A stretch of DNA of 64,000 bases. Source: Conchocele bisecta (taxonomy: Eukaryota > Mollusca > Bivalvia > Lucinida > Thyasiridae). Positions 1 to 14,302 of the stretch are shown here, in pieces (the stretch's first letter is position 1; each line of letters opens with the position of its first letter). A model generated the notes under the pieces. That model saw only the letters and a program-made list of their open reading frames with translations. It was not told where the DNA came from and made no database searches. Position numbers and translations under genes: made by a program. Where the stretch lies: contig JAQRGA010000048.1 of the NCBI GenBank assembly GCA_029237695.1, positions 41,753-105,752 of the forward strand, written 5' to 3'.

Positions 1-920
1 ATGTGCACCCTGAAGGAGTGCACAATGTGAAAGCAAGAAATCCGAAACTCAAATGAAATGTCATGCAAAGCATGAACTGTATTTGGCGAAATCAATGAGG
101 TGAGTCTAATATGTTGGAGTAACAAGCTTTAGTGGAAAATATTTTAAATATTCAAAACAACAGATGACAAAGGGTGTATTACTGCCAACATATCTGCTGG
201 ACATCAAAGGGAATAGCGGTCAATAGCCACATACCGGTATTAACCGTTTTAACATGTTTAACACCACAGACTCTACAGCAATATTTGCAAACTTTATGTA
301 CTTCCAGATTAGCCGGCTTAATAAACGGACTAGTGTGAAAATCATTTTCTAACGAACGGATTGGCCGGAGAATTATCATGGATCAATCCCATTCACTTAC
401 ACTGGAGTAAACCTAGACATTATCTACACTATTCAGTTTAATAATACAACGCCAAAACTGTTTACAAGTTCACCCATACTGAAGAGAAAAGAAACAACTT
501 GCAAGCTATATCGTGTTTTCCGAAATTTAAGCGGGACGACAATAAAATGATCACTAAATTACAATAGCAGACAGTATTAACTAATAAGGCTAAAACAAAT
601 TAGCTGTGTTTCAGGTTACATGCTGAAAAAATGTTTGGTAGGTAGGTTGTCAATTTTTTTTAGGCAAACATAAGTGAAAACTAACAAATATTGTTAAATA
701 TTAGCTATACTTACAGTATTGGTTTAAAACACACTTTGTGCATAACAATGACTAACTAGTTAAAAAATACTTTTTGCATAAAAAATATTGAGGTAACAAT
801 TTATTTCTTTATTTTTTTTGTTGGGTTACAACTTACACGCTATATGTCTTTGGTTACATACGGTTACATCGGTTACATACTATTCTTCTGAAAGGACGAT
901 GAATTTGATTTTATATATTT
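1..920. other. AT-rich non-coding flank, no gene seen
   Basis: No convincing reading frame or RNA gene is visible. The stretch around 300-365 resembles 38930-38990 (a shared 'gactagt.tgaaaatcatttt' block followed by 'cggattgg'), so part of it is a dispersed repeat. The last 80 bases carry three 'ggttacat' motifs just before the satellite begins. I cannot assign a function. Confidence 0.5.
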
Positions 921-939
921 AATGACATTCATTTTGGGT

Positions 940-3900
940 TACATGGTTAGAACCAAAAAACACCAACAAAAAACCCCCCCCCAAACACCCAAAAAAACAA
1001 ACACCAACACCCCACATAAACACCCAACAAACACCCAACACACATACACCCAACCCAAACAAAACCAACCCAAACACCCAAAAAAACAACCCCAAAAAAC
1101 AAACAAAAAACCCAACACACAAAAAAAACACCCAAAAAACAAAAAACCCAACAAAAAAAAAACACCCAAAAAACACCCAAAAAACAAAAAACCTCCCAAC
1201 AAACACAAAAAACACCAAAAACACCCAACCCAAACACCCAAAAAACAAAAAACCCAAAAAAACAAAAAACACCCAAAAAAACAAAACACCCAAAAAACAA
1301 ACAAAAAACAACCAACAAACACCCACACATACACACCAAAAAACAAACCCAAAACCCAACCCAACCCAAACAAACCAAAAAACCCACCCAAAAACCCCAA
1401 AAAACAAAAAAACCCCAAAAAACAAAAAACAACCCAAACAATAAAACACCAAAAAACACCCAACACAACAAAAAACACACACACTCAAAAAACATCCAAC
1501 ACCCAAAAAAACAAAAAACACAAACAAAAAACACAACACCCACAAAAACACCCCAAAAAACACCCAACAAAAACCCAACCCACAAAAACAAACAACAAAA
1601 CAAACAAACAACCAACACCCAAACAAACAACCCAACATCCCGACACAAACACCCAACACCCGACCCACACAAACCCCCAAACACCCAACACCTGACACAA
1701 ACACCCAACACCGACACAAAACCAACACACACCAACACCGACACAAAAACCCAACACCGACACCAAAACCGACACAAACACCCAAACCCGACAAAACCAC
1801 ACGACACAAACACCCACCCAACCAATACACGAACAAAACCCAACACCGACACAACAAACCGACCCAAAACCCCAACAACCGATAACCCAACACCCGACAC
1901 AAACACCCAAACACCCGCACAAACACCCAAACACAACCCCAAACACCCGGAACAAACAAATACCCAAACACCCGACAACCAACACCCGACACAAACACCC
2001 AAAACGAAACACCAAACACCCAACACCCGACACCAAAACACCCAACACGGAACAAACACCCCAAACAACACCAACACCCGACACAAAAACCAACACCCAA
2101 CCAACCAAACACCCGACACAAACCACCAAAACCCCGACTCCGACACAAACACCCAACACCCGACACCCAACACCCGACACAAACACCCAACACCCGACAC
2201 AAACACCCAACACAACACCCAACACCCGACACAAACACCCAACACCCGACAACCAACACCCGACACAAACACCCAACACCCGACACAAACACCCAACACA
2301 ACACCCAACACCCGACACAAACACCCAACCCCAGACAACAACACCCGACCCAAACACCCAAACACCCGACACAAAAACACCAACACAAACACCAACACCG
2401 ACACAACACCCAACACCCGACACAATACACCCTACACAAACACCCAACCAACCCGAACAAAACCCAACACCCAAACACCGAACAAACAAATAACACCAAC
2501 ACCAACACCGAACAAACACCCAACACGACACAAACACCCCACACCGACACAACCACCAAAACCAACACCCGACACAAACCCAACAGCCCAACACCCGAAC
2601 AAACACCCAAACAAACCGACCCAACAACAACCAACCCAAACACCCGAACACAAACACCATAACAAACACCAACACCCGAAACTCACACACCCAAACACCA
2701 ACACCCGACACAAACACCCACACCAACACCCGACACAAACACAACACCCAAACACCCGACACAAACCCCAACACCCGACACAAAACCCAAACACAACACC
2801 GGACACAACCACCAAAGCACCCCGACACAACACCACACCCAACACCGACACAAAACACCAAACACCACACCGACACAACCACCCAACACCCAACACCCGA
2901 CACAAACCACACAACCGACACCAAACACCCAACACCCAACACCAACACCCGACACCAAACACCCAAACACCGACACACAACAACCGACACAAACAAACGC
3001 CAAACCAACCGTCACAAACACCCAACACCCGACCAAACAACCAACACCGAAACAACCAACACCGGACACAAACAAACCAAACTCCCCGACAAAACACCCA
3101 AACACCCAACACCCAAACCACCCGAACAAAACACCCAACACCCGAAACAACCCAACACCCGGACAAAACACCCAAACACCGACACAAAACCCAAACACAA
3201 ACACTCCCAAACCCGACAAACCCAAAACCAAACCCCGACAAACAACACCCGCACAAAACACCCAAACACCGACACCAAACAACCCAAACACCCGACAACC
3301 AAACACCGACAACAACCAAACCCACCCTACACAAAACCCAACACCCCGACACAAAACCCAAACACCCAACACCCGACACCACAATACCCAAACACCGACC
3401 ACCAAACACCCGACACAAACACCCAACAACGCCAAAACACCCAAACACCCGACACAAAACACCCAAACACCCCAAATCACCCGACACAAAACACCCAACC
3501 ACCCGACACAAAACACTACACGACACCCAAACACCCGACACAAACACCCAACACAACCAACTCCAAAACCCGAACAAACAACCAACACCCGGACAAACAA
3601 AACCCTAAACACCCAGACACAAAACACCCAACACCGGACAACCAACAACCGACACCCAAACACCCCAACCCCACCCGACACAACACCCAACACCCAACAC
3701 CAACAAACCCGACCCAACAAACCCGACACAAACACCAACACAACAAAACCCAACCACCCGGACACAAACACCCCAACAACGACACAAACACCCAACACGA
3801 AACACCCAAACACCCGTGACACAAACACCCAACACCCGGACAAACAAACCAACCCAACCTCCCGAACCACCCAACACCCGACACAAACAAAACCCAACAC

Positions 3901-6900
3901 CCGGAACAACACCCGGACCTCAAACACAACACCCGACAACCAAACACCCGACACAAACACCCAACACGACAAACACCCAACACCCGACCAAACAAAACCC
4001 GACACAAACACCCAACACCCCAACACCAACAACCTTACACCGGACACAAAACACCCACACAACACCCAACCTCGACACAAACACCAACCACCCGACAACC
4101 AAAACACCGCACAAACACCAACACCCCCACCAAAAACACCCAAACAAACAACCAACCAAGGACACAAACACCCACAAACCCGACCCAAACCAAACCGACA
4201 CAAACACCCAACGACCCGACACAAACAAAACCCAAACCACCCGACAAACCACAACACACAACCCAACACCGACACAAACACCAAACACCCAGACAACAAA
4301 CACCCAACACCGACAAAACACAACAACACCCAACACCCGACAAAACCCAAACACCCAACCACCGACAACAAACACCCCGACACAAACCCCACAAACCCGA
4401 CAACCAAACATCCCAACACAACACCAAACACCCGACACCACACCCAACACCCGAACAAACAACCCAAACACCGACAACCCAACACCCGACACAACACCAA
4501 ACACCCGAAACACCCAACACCCAACTCCCGACACAAACACCCAACACAACACGACACAAAACCCAATTCCGACACAAAAACACCCCAAACACAGACACAA
4601 ACACGACACAAAACACCAAACACCGACACAAACACCCAACACCGAAACACACCCGAGCACAAAACCAACACCCGACACAACACCAAAACACCCGACACAA
4701 ACACCACACCCAACACCCGACCAAACACCAACACCCGACACAACCCCCCAACACCCGACACAAACCACCCGAACCACACCCAACATCAACACCAACACAG
4801 ACACCAAACACCCAACAAAGACACAAAACACGACAACAAACACAACACCGACACAAACACCCGACCACCAAACACCAAAGACAGAAAACCCAACCCACCC
4901 AGACACAAAACCAACCCGAAACTCAAACACCCAACACCGACACAAAACACAGCACAAACACCAACACCGACCAAACACCAAACCCAACCACCCAACACCG
5001 ACACAAACACCCAACACCGACAACCCAAAACACCCGACACAAACACCCAACACCGACCAAACAAACCCACCCTACACAAACAACCAACCCAACCCCGACA
5101 CAAACACCAACACCCGACCAAAACAAACCCCATCACCCGGACACAAACACCCGACCACAAAACACCAATCACATCACCCAAACAAAACCCGACACAAACA
5201 CCCCAAACATCCCGACAAAACATCCAACACCCGAAACAAACACCCGACACCAAAACACCAACACCGAAACAAAAAAACCCGAACAAACACCAAACCACCC
5301 CACACAAAACACAAAACAACACCCAACAACAAACACCCAACCACCGACACAAACACCCAAACCCATACCCATAACCGACACAAAACCCCAAAACCCGAAC
5401 ACCCAACACCCGAACAAAACACCCAAACCGAAACACCCAAAAACACCCGACAAAACCAAAAACCAAACCCGAACACAAAACCACCCAACACCGACACAAA
5501 CAAAAACCCAAACACCCGGGACACCAAACACCCGGAAACAAAACACAACAAAAACAACCCCAACCCAAAACCCGACACAAACACCCAAACAAACGAACAA
5601 CAAACCCACCCAAAACCCGACACAATCAAACGAAACAAACCCAACCAAACCCGACAACCAAACACCCGACACAAACACAACACCCACACAAAACACAAAC
5701 ACCAAACCAACACCCGACACAAACACCCAACACCCGACCAAAACCCAACCCCCCCCCACCCGACACCAAACACCCAAACACCGACACAACCACCCAAACA
5801 CCCGACACAAACACCCAACACAACACCCCAAACACCCGAACACAAACACCAAAACACCCGAAACACAACACCCAACACCCGACACAAACACCCAACACAA
5901 CACCCAAAACACCCGACAAACAAAAACCCAAACACCGACAACCAACACCCGAAACACCCTAAACACCCAACCACCCAGGACACAATCACCAAAACAAACC
6001 CAAACACCCGACACAAACACCAAACCCGAACACCAATAAACACAACACCCAACACCCGAAAAACACCCAACCCGACACAAACACCCAACAAACACCCAAA
6101 CAACCCGACCCACAAACCCAACCACCCGACACAACACCAACAAACCACCCCAAAACCGACAAAACACCCAACACCCAAACACCCCGACACAAACAACCCC
6201 AAACACCCGACACAAAACACCCAAACAACCACCCAACACCGACAAAAAACCCATCCACCAACACCCGACAAACCCAAACCACCCGACACAAACACCCAAC
6301 ACCGACCAAACAAACCAACCCAAAACCCCGACACAAACACCCCACACCAACAAACCCGACGCCCAAACCAAACCAACACCGACACAAACACAACACCAAC
6401 AACCCGACAACAAAACCAAACCCAAACCCGACACAAACCACCCCAACACCAACCACCTACACAAAACACCCAACACCCAAACACCCGAACAAAACAAACC
6501 CAACCAAACACCCGACAAAAACAAACCCCAAACCCAAACACCCGACACAAACAACCAAACACCCGAACAAACACCAAACACCCAAACAAACCGACAAAAC
6601 CCAAAACCCAAACCACACCCGAAACACCCAAACACCCAAACACCCCAAACCACCCTGACCACAACCCCAAACACCCAACAACCGACACAAACACCCAAAC
6701 ACCCGACACAAACACCCAACACAACAACCAACCGACCAAAACAAAACCCCCAACACCCGACACCAAAACACAGACAAACACCCAAACACCGACACAAACA
6801 CCCAACCCGAAACTCCAAACCCCAACACAACACCCAACAACCGAACAACACAACACGAAACAACCCAAACACCCGGACACAAAAACCCAAAAACACCCGA

Positions 6901-8580
6901 CACAAAACACCAAACAACACCCAACACCCGACAAAACACCCAACACCCGACCACAAACACCCAACAAACAGAACCCAAACACCAAAGCCCCAAACACCAA
7001 ACACCATCCACCAAACACCCGACACAAACAACCAACAAACCCGACCCAACACCCAAACACCCAAACACCAGACACAAAACCCCAACCAACCGAAACACAC
7101 CAACACCCGCACACACCCGACCCAACACCCGAACACCCAACCCACAAACAAACACACACCCAACACCCGCACAAACGCCCAAACCAATCCCCAACCCCCC
7201 CCCAGTCCCCCCCCATCCCAAACAGCCAACCCCACCCCCCCCGGCCCCCACCCCACCCCCGCCCCCCCAACCCCACCCACCCCCCCCAAACACCCCAACC
7301 CCCCCACCAACACCCCCCCCCCAACAGGCCCCAAACAACCCAACACCCAACCAACAAACCCGACCCAACACCCACACAAACACCCCAACACCAGACACAA
7401 ACACCCAACAACCCGACACAAACACCCAACACCCAACACCTGACACAAACACCCAACAACCCAACACAAAACACCCAACACCCGACACAAACACCCAACA
7501 CAAACACCCAACACCCACACAAACACCCAACACCCGACACAAACACCAACACCCAACACCACAAACAAACACCCCAAAACCACCCGAACCCACAAACAAC
7601 CCAACAACCCAACACCCGGACACAAACACCCAAAAAACCAAAAACACCCGACACAAACACCCAAAACAATCACCCAACAACCCGACACAACACCAACACC
7701 CAACCCAACCCGACCAAACAAACCAACCCAACACCCAACCAACCCGACAACAAACCACCCAACACCCAAACACCCGACAACCCAACCACCCAACACCCGA
7801 ACACCAACAACCCAACCACCCGACACAAACCCCAAACACCCGACACAAACACCCTACACCGACACCCAAACCACCCAACCACCCAACACCCGAATCCACA
7901 GAACACCCAACCACCCACCACCCGACACCCAAACACCCAACACCCAACAACCCGACACCCAAACACCCCCACAACCCCACCCAACCCACCCGACCCACAA
8001 ACCCACCAATCCCACCCGACCCACAAACCCACCCAACAAACCCGACCACAAACAAACCCATCCACCCCAAACAAACCACCCAATAAAACACAACACCCAA
8101 ACTCCCACACAAACACCCACACCCGACCAAACACCGACACAAACCCCAACACCCACACAAACACCCAACACCCGACACAAACACACAACACAACACACAA
8201 CAACAACACACCCGACACAACACACCCGACACAACACACAACACAACACACACCCAACACACACACCAACACACACCCAACACACACCACAACTCAAACA
8301 CACACCCAACACACACCCAACACCAAACCACCACCACAACACCCAACACACACCCAACACACCACCCCCCACCAACCAACCCCACACCCAACACACACCC
8401 ACCACACCACACCACACCCAAACACACACCCACACCCACACCCCCACCACCCCACACGCCCCCACACCCACACCCACACCCACACCCACACCCACACCCA
8501 CCACCCAAACACCACCACCAAACACCACCACCAAACAACCGAAACCCACCAAAACCACCACCATCCGACCCACCACCATA
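940..8580. repeat. 7.6 kb C/A-only satellite with extreme strand asymmetry
   Basis: The plus strand is almost entirely A and C; G occurs mainly in 'cccgac' and T is nearly absent. The commonest unit is about 20 bp, ACACAAACACCCAACACCCG, clearest at 2145-2330. Sub-blocks are visible: 950-1620 is A-rich with no G ('caaaaaacaccc'), 1620-7185 is the CCCGAC type, 7186-7330 is C-rich with long C runs, 7380-8160 is CCCGAC type again, and 8161-8575 grades into 'cacaccca' and (CA)n. The opposite strand is rich in GGG spaced by 'tgtt' and could form G-quadruplexes (inference). The lack of T removes stop codons, so open frames of up to about 1600 codons arise by composition and are not genes. Unit length is ragged by 1-2 bases, either through decay or through long-read indel error. 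Confidence 0.9.
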
Positions 8581-8939
8581 TTAGGTATAACCTGTACTTT
8601 AACATGCCTGTCTTCTGGTCTGTAATCATCAGGGATTCTGTATAAACGTATACTGAAATTAGAATTTAAAACGTTTGGAAACATAAAATTAAAACAAATT
8701 TCCGCCAACGTTTAAGATTTAAGAAACAACTAAGAAGACAGGACCTGGATCATTAAAGAAAGGCATGTGTGGAAATATCAAAATGTTTGGTGAAATGGGA
8801 AATCGAAAATTATATAAAATGTTCAATATCAATAGGTTTCATTTCTTTCGTCCTTGGCCGTGATACCAAATTTGGTTACAATCCGTCAAGTAGAAATCTA
8901 GTTATTGCGGTGATACGGGCGTATAAAAACGTTAACGTA

Positions 8940-9815
8940 AGCATTGAAAAAAAAATCTAAGTCATTTGACCTTGACCTTCGGCTACTGGGCAGCATTGGT
9001 AGAATATACAATGAAAATATGAATGTGTATATGAAGTTTCAAGTTGATATCGCAAGCAGTCACAGAGATATCCAATTTGAAATTTTTTAACGTAAAACTT
9101 TAACAGAAAGTCATTTGACCTTGGGCTCCTGGGCAGCATGGGTATGGTATGCAATGAAAATATGGATGGTGATCAATGTGTATATGAAGTTTCAAGTTGA
9201 TATCCCAAGCGGTCACAGACATAGCAATTCGAAAAACGTTAACGTAAAATCTAAACAGAAAGTCATTTGACCTTGACCTTGGGCTCCTGGGCAGCAATGA
9301 AAATTAAAAACAACAAGAAATGCGTCTGTCGAACGCGGATGCCACCTGCAGCATATTTGAGAAACTGTGACAAATTGGTTAACCGAAAAGTGTGACAGAC
9401 GGACGGACGGACGGACGGACGGACGGCCCAAACACTATATGCCATCCATTTCTTCGAAACCCGGTGGCATAAAAAATCTAGGTCAATTACTACTGGTCCT
9501 TTACTACTGGGCAGCATAGGTTAAGGGGTCTACAATGAAAATAATGGATGTTGTATATAAAAAGTTTCCAAGCTCAATATCACAAGCGGTCACAGACATA
9601 TAGCAATTTGAAAAACGTTAACGTAAGCTGTAAAAAAAGTTATTTGCCCTTAACCTTGGGCTCCTGGGCAGCATGGGTATGGTATGCAATGTTTATGAAG
9701 TTTCAAATTGATATCCCAAGCAGTCACAGAGATATAGCAATTTGAAAAAACTTTAAAGTAAAACTCGACGGCAGACGCCGAAAACAAAGCGGTACGACAT
9801 GCTCCCAAAAAAAAA
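8940..9815 (-). mobile_element. Partial HINE-type element with tandem core
   Basis: This block has about four copies of a ~150 bp unit with 'gtcatttgaccttg', 'gggctcctgggcagcatggg' and 'gtttcaagttgatatc'. Read in reverse it matches the element at 55378-56350, including the 'gacggcagacgccg' and 'gcatgctccc' region near 9765-9805, which corresponds to that copy's head. The copy is decayed and carries a (GACG)n element nested at 9311-9475. It has no coding capacity. Membership of the Helentron-associated class is inferred from the better copy. Confidence 0.65.
9311..9478 (+). mobile_element. Short element with (GACG)n core and palindromic end
   Basis: The sequence runs from 'aacaagaaatgcgtctgtcg' through 'ccacctgcagcatatttgag' and a (GACG)n run to a terminal palindrome in which 'tgccatccatttcttcg' faces 'aaacccggtggca'. 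The same arrangement recurs at 35188-35350 and, inverted, at 53011-53360. It is non-coding. Short bivalve elements with tetranucleotide cores (pearl/CvA type) are the closest known class, by memory. Confidence 0.7.
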
Positions 9816-10400
9816 ACTAAAAAAAAAAAACGTGTGGACCATAAAACTGTGCCACAGGAAATATGGTTTCCGTTTTTCAAAATTGCCATCACCGTAATAA
9901 ACGTTATGACTAGAGCCTGGAAATTGATGAATATGAATGATTTATTCCGAAGGCTATACCCATGATTTTGGGCTCTGAGAACAATAATGATATAGAGAAT
10001 AGCATGATAATGTCTTTTGATCTTAAATTAATCGGGTGAAGTGCGGAAATGCGTAGAAATTCTGCAAATATGTACATAGAACGCGGATGCTGACCCAACG
10101 GCTTTGGTAATAAGCCAGGCTAAATTGCAATATTCTATGTCCAATGAATTCACAGAACATGGATGCCCCACAAACGGCTTTGTTATTAAACGAGGCAAAT
10201 TTTAGAAAAGTATAAACCCAAAAGAGGGAGATAATCTATCACCTGGTGTCAAATAAAAAATCGAAATTCCTTTTGCGTATCTACACTCCAGTAGGAAGCT
10301 ACATGCCAAGTATGAGTAGCCACCAGTTATTATGGTATAAAACTTTTACAAGTTACAAGGCCCATTCACTCAAACTTGGCACAGTTGTATAAAAAAACAT
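9816..10400. other. Non-coding, fragments of dispersed repeats
   Basis: The piece at about 10218-10390 ('gggagataatctatcacc' then 'gcgtatctac') matches 37915-38020 and, inverted, the units near 58.8-61.8 kb. The rest shows no gene or clear structure. Confidence 0.5.
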
Positions 10401-10789
10401 GAATATTATATAACTTGACCTTGGGTTAAGGAGTGTGCGGTGGACCTTGACATTGGGGTCAGTGGTGGAAGGTGCTTCGTGGATTTGCTATAGCATGATA
10501 TAGCATATTAAGAGGACTGCATGTATGAAATATCAATACGCTCCCTGAAAACAGAAGTAAAACAAAATTTACCCCAAAATTAAGTTTATGAACGCACTAA
10601 GTTGGTGATTTTCTACAGCATGATAGCTATTCACATGAGGAATGCATGTATGAATGTGCTAAGTTTGTGACCTTGACCTTGCGGAAAGGGGTGGGATGGG
10701 TGGGTCATGCTGTAACACAATAGAGAATCATCAGATGAATGCATGTATGAAATATCAAGGCGTTCCCTGTAAAGAAACGGAAGTTATAA

Positions 10790-12416
10790 CAAGAGGGCCA
10801 TGATGGCCCTAACTCGCTCACCTGACTCCATGAACACCAGAGGAGAATGTGACATTGAGTTCATGTGTTTTAAAAAATATTGTGCTATTTTTAGATGGCG
10901 GCCATCTTGGATTAGCGATGACCTCCGTTTTAACAACTGAAAAGGCTTCACCCATGGACCATAACTGTGAAGTTTGGCCACCATGGGCCAAGCGGTTCGT
11001 GTGAAGAAGAATTTTGAAATCTCTAATAAAAGAACGACCTTTTGACCTTTTGGCGGCCATCTTGGATGACATGACCATCCAATTTCAACAAAAAATGTAC
11101 CAGAGTGATCGCCTCTCTGATACCTTCAATTTGATATAGACATGACCATATTCGGTGAAAAATAAAATTTGACCCCAATTTGACACCACGGGTCAGGCCC
11201 ATTTTTGACCCCGGGGTCACCATTTTAACAACTTTGAAAGAGCATTCTACATCGATCATTCCTACCAAGTTTCGTCGAAATCCGGCTAGCGGTTCATGAG
11301 AAGAAGATTTTTTAAGAATTTATGCTATTTTTAGATGGCGGCCATCTTGGATTAGCGATGATCTCCATTTTAACAAATCTGAAAAGGCTTCACCCATGGA
11401 CCATAACATTTAAGTTTGGCTACCATGGGCCAAGCGGTTCATGTGAAGAAGAATTTTGAAATCTCTAATAAAAGAACAACCTTTTGACATTTCGGCGGCC
11501 ATCTTGGATGACATAACAATCCGATTTCGACACAAAATGTACCAGAGTGATCGCCTCATTGATACCTTCGATTTGATATATAACATGACCATATTCGGTC
11601 AAATATAAAATTTGACCCCAATTTGACCCCACAGGCCACGCCCATTTTTGACCCCGGGGTCACCATTTTAACAACTTTGAAAGAGCAATGTACATCGATC
11701 ATTCCTACCAAGTTTCGTCGAAATCCGGCAAGCGGTTCATGAGAAGAAGATTTTTTTATTAAGAATTTATGCTATTTTTAGACGGCGGCATCTTGATTAG
11801 CGATGACCTCCATTTTAACAAATCTGAAAAGGCTTCACCCATGGACCATAACTTTTAAGTTTGGCTACCATGGGCCAAGCGGTTCATGTGAAGAAGAATT
11901 TTGAAATCTGTAATAAAAGAACGACCTTTTGACCTTTCGGTGGCCATCTTGGATGACATAACAATCCGATTTCGACAAAAAATGCACCAGAGTGATCGCC
12001 TCATTGATACCTTCAATTTGATATATGACATAACCATATTCAGTTAAAAATAAAATTTGACTCCAATTTGACCCCGGGGTCACCATTTTAACAACTTTGA
12101 AAGAGCAATGTACATGGATCATTCCTACCAAGTTTTGTCGAAATCCGGTTGGCGGTTCTTGAGAAGAAGATTTTTTTAAGAATTTGTGCTATTTTTAGAC
12201 GGCGGCCATCTTGGATTACGTAATGACGTCATTTTAACAATTTTGTAATCCCCCTACCTAAGGACCATGACCATGAAGTTTGGTGACTATAGGCCCAATG
12301 GTTACCGAGGAGAAGACGTTTGAAAATGTTCACGGACGACGGACGACGACGACGACGGACGACGGACACATTGCGGTAACAATAGCTCACATGAGCTTCG
12401 CTCAGGTGAGCTAAAA
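10790..12416 (+). mobile_element. HINE-type element with 440 bp internal tandem repeats
   Basis: The 5' end has the palindrome 'gggccatgatggccc' followed by 'gctcacctga'; the 3' end has a perfect hairpin ('agctcacatgagc', loop ttc, 'gctcaggtgagct') directly before 'aaaa'. The first and last motifs are inverted copies of each other. Three full units of 419-445 bp and a partial one begin near 10869, 11312, 11757 and 12176, each with 'gatggcggccatcttgga'. A (GACGAC)n run precedes the 3' hairpin. It sits inside array R1: uninterrupted units read 'gttataagacattt', and here the sequence is split after 'gttata'. No target duplication is visible, as expected for rolling-circle elements. Confidence 0.7.
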
Positions 12417-12988
12417 AGACATTTACTCCAACGTTAAGGTTATGATGTTGATCTTTGGGAAAGGGGTGGGGGTGGGTCATGGATTTGCTGTAGCACAATA
12501 GAGGATCATCAGATGAATGCATGTATGAAATATCAAAGCGTTCCCTGTAAAGAAACGGAAGTTACACAACATTTACCCCAACATTAAGTTTATGAACATG
12601 CTAAGTTTGTGACCTTGACCTTGGGGTAAGGGTTGGGTGGTGGGTTGTGGGTTTGTTACAGCATGATAGAGGGTCATCTGAGGAATGCATGTATGAAATA
12701 TCAAGGCATTCCATCAAAGGAAACAGATGTTATAAGACATTTACCCCAACGTTAAGTTTATGAATGTGCTAAGTTTGTGACCTTGACCTTGGGGAGAGGG
12801 GTGGGGGGTGGGTCATGGATTTGCTATAGCACGATAGAGTATCATCAGATGAATGCATGCATGAAATACCAAGGGGTTCCCTGTAAAGAAACAGAAGTTA
12901 TAAAAATACATGTACTCCAACTTTAAGTTCATGATGTTGATCTTGGGGAAAGGGGTGGGTCATGGATTTGCTGTGGCACAATAGAGGA

Positions 12989-14302
12989 CAGGGTTGGCCG
13001 GGAAATACTGGGGGCGGGAATTCCCGGTGGGAAATACCGGTATTTACTCCCGGGAAATACTCCCCAAAGTGGGAAATACCGGGAAATACTGGGAAATATG
13101 AATTTTTATGTTCTTATTTGATAATTAAAGTTATTTAAATTAAGTTTTAAGCTCACTAATAGTTAATTAAACAGTCAACAACTTAATAATTAGATATAGG
13201 GGTTAATTACAATGTATAGATCTGTTTCATTCCAAACTAGGGGTACTCATCAGGTGGAATATTTGGCAACCATGACATTTATATTTTGGTTGTATTATTT
13301 TTTTGTAAATTACTTCTTCATTTTTTAGGAAGCATCTGAGTGTCTGCTGGATACAATTCACAAGGATAACGTCATCATGATCAGACTATGTTTTGACAAC
13401 ATGCTGTTAATTGTCAACCTTCTCCCACACTAATATTCGGTATCAAGAAATGAGAATAAATGATCTTAGCATGCATGATGTGCATACACATAGTCTCTTA
13501 CAAGTCTTATATGACTGACAATGTACTGTTGTTTTATGCTTTGTATTACTTATTTGCATTATTATTATGACATTTATTTAACGTGAAGACTATGGGCCAC
13601 GATGGTACGTATGAGATACAGTACCTAAAATCGTTAAAATTAGCCAAATGCTTACTAATGTCTACTTATTTGCATGTACATTGATGAGACTTTAATAAAC
13701 CATCAGACTATGACAACAGGCTGTTAATTGTCAGCCTTCTCTCACATCTTTAGTGTCGTACTGTATAATAAGAACCCAGGTGGTCTGTATATGGTCATGT
13801 CAAGTTGTAAAACAATTACACTTACACTGTACATGGATTATCCCTGTTATCAACAGGGCTTTTCTCAAAATTCCAAAAGCAGCTTTTATTAGTGGCAGGT
13901 TACTATAGTAATGAGGGGTGTTCTCATATACAATAAAATAGACAGTTGGCAAATACTACATAGACCATTGTATATAAGGGAAGAAAAATTGACTAGAAAA
14001 TAATTGATGGTTGTTTTTTTTCTCTAAATAAACTTATTATTTCTTTTTTTATTGCAGAATGTTTTACCTGTAGGCTTATCAGTCTACACAGATATAAACC
14101 ATAGTAGATATAGGGGAATATAGAGACTCATCTTGACATTTTGGAATTAAAAAGACCACCAAGATTCATATTTCCCGGTATTTCCCAGTATATTCCGGTA
14201 TTTCCCAGTATATCCCGGTATTTCCCGGTATTTCCCAGTATTTCCCGGTATTTCCCGCCGTCCTGGGAAATACTCTTATATCCCGGGAAATTGCCAACCC
14301 TG
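12989..14302. mobile_element. Non-autonomous hAT-like element, 1314 bp
   Basis: The ends are perfect inverted repeats CAGGGTTGGC and GCCAACCCTG. The flanks are the 8-bp direct repeat ATAGAGGA at 12981-12988 and 14303-14310, and the neighbouring R1 units give the empty site. The CAGGG terminus and 8-bp duplication are the hAT signature. Just inside the termini lie inverted arrays of a ~10 bp motif, 'gggaaatacc' on the left (13009-13100) and 'ggtatttccc' on the right (14168-14265). The AT-rich middle has an internal direct repeat ('ctgttaattgtca' near 13402 and 13720) but no transposase. The small open frame across the right-hand array is composition only. Confidence 0.85.

Noticed and set aside
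940..8580. Telomere or subtelomere call for the satellite
   Set aside because: Animal telomeres use TTAGGG; the G/T strand here has no TTAGGG array, and ordinary sequence lies on both sides.
919..8708. Open frames of up to ~1600 codons over the C/A satellite on both strands
   Set aside because: They exist because T is nearly absent from the plus strand, so stop codons cannot form. The proteins are pure Thr/Pro/Asn/Lys/Gln/His or Val/Cys/Gly/Phe repeats with no domain, and several frames are open at once.
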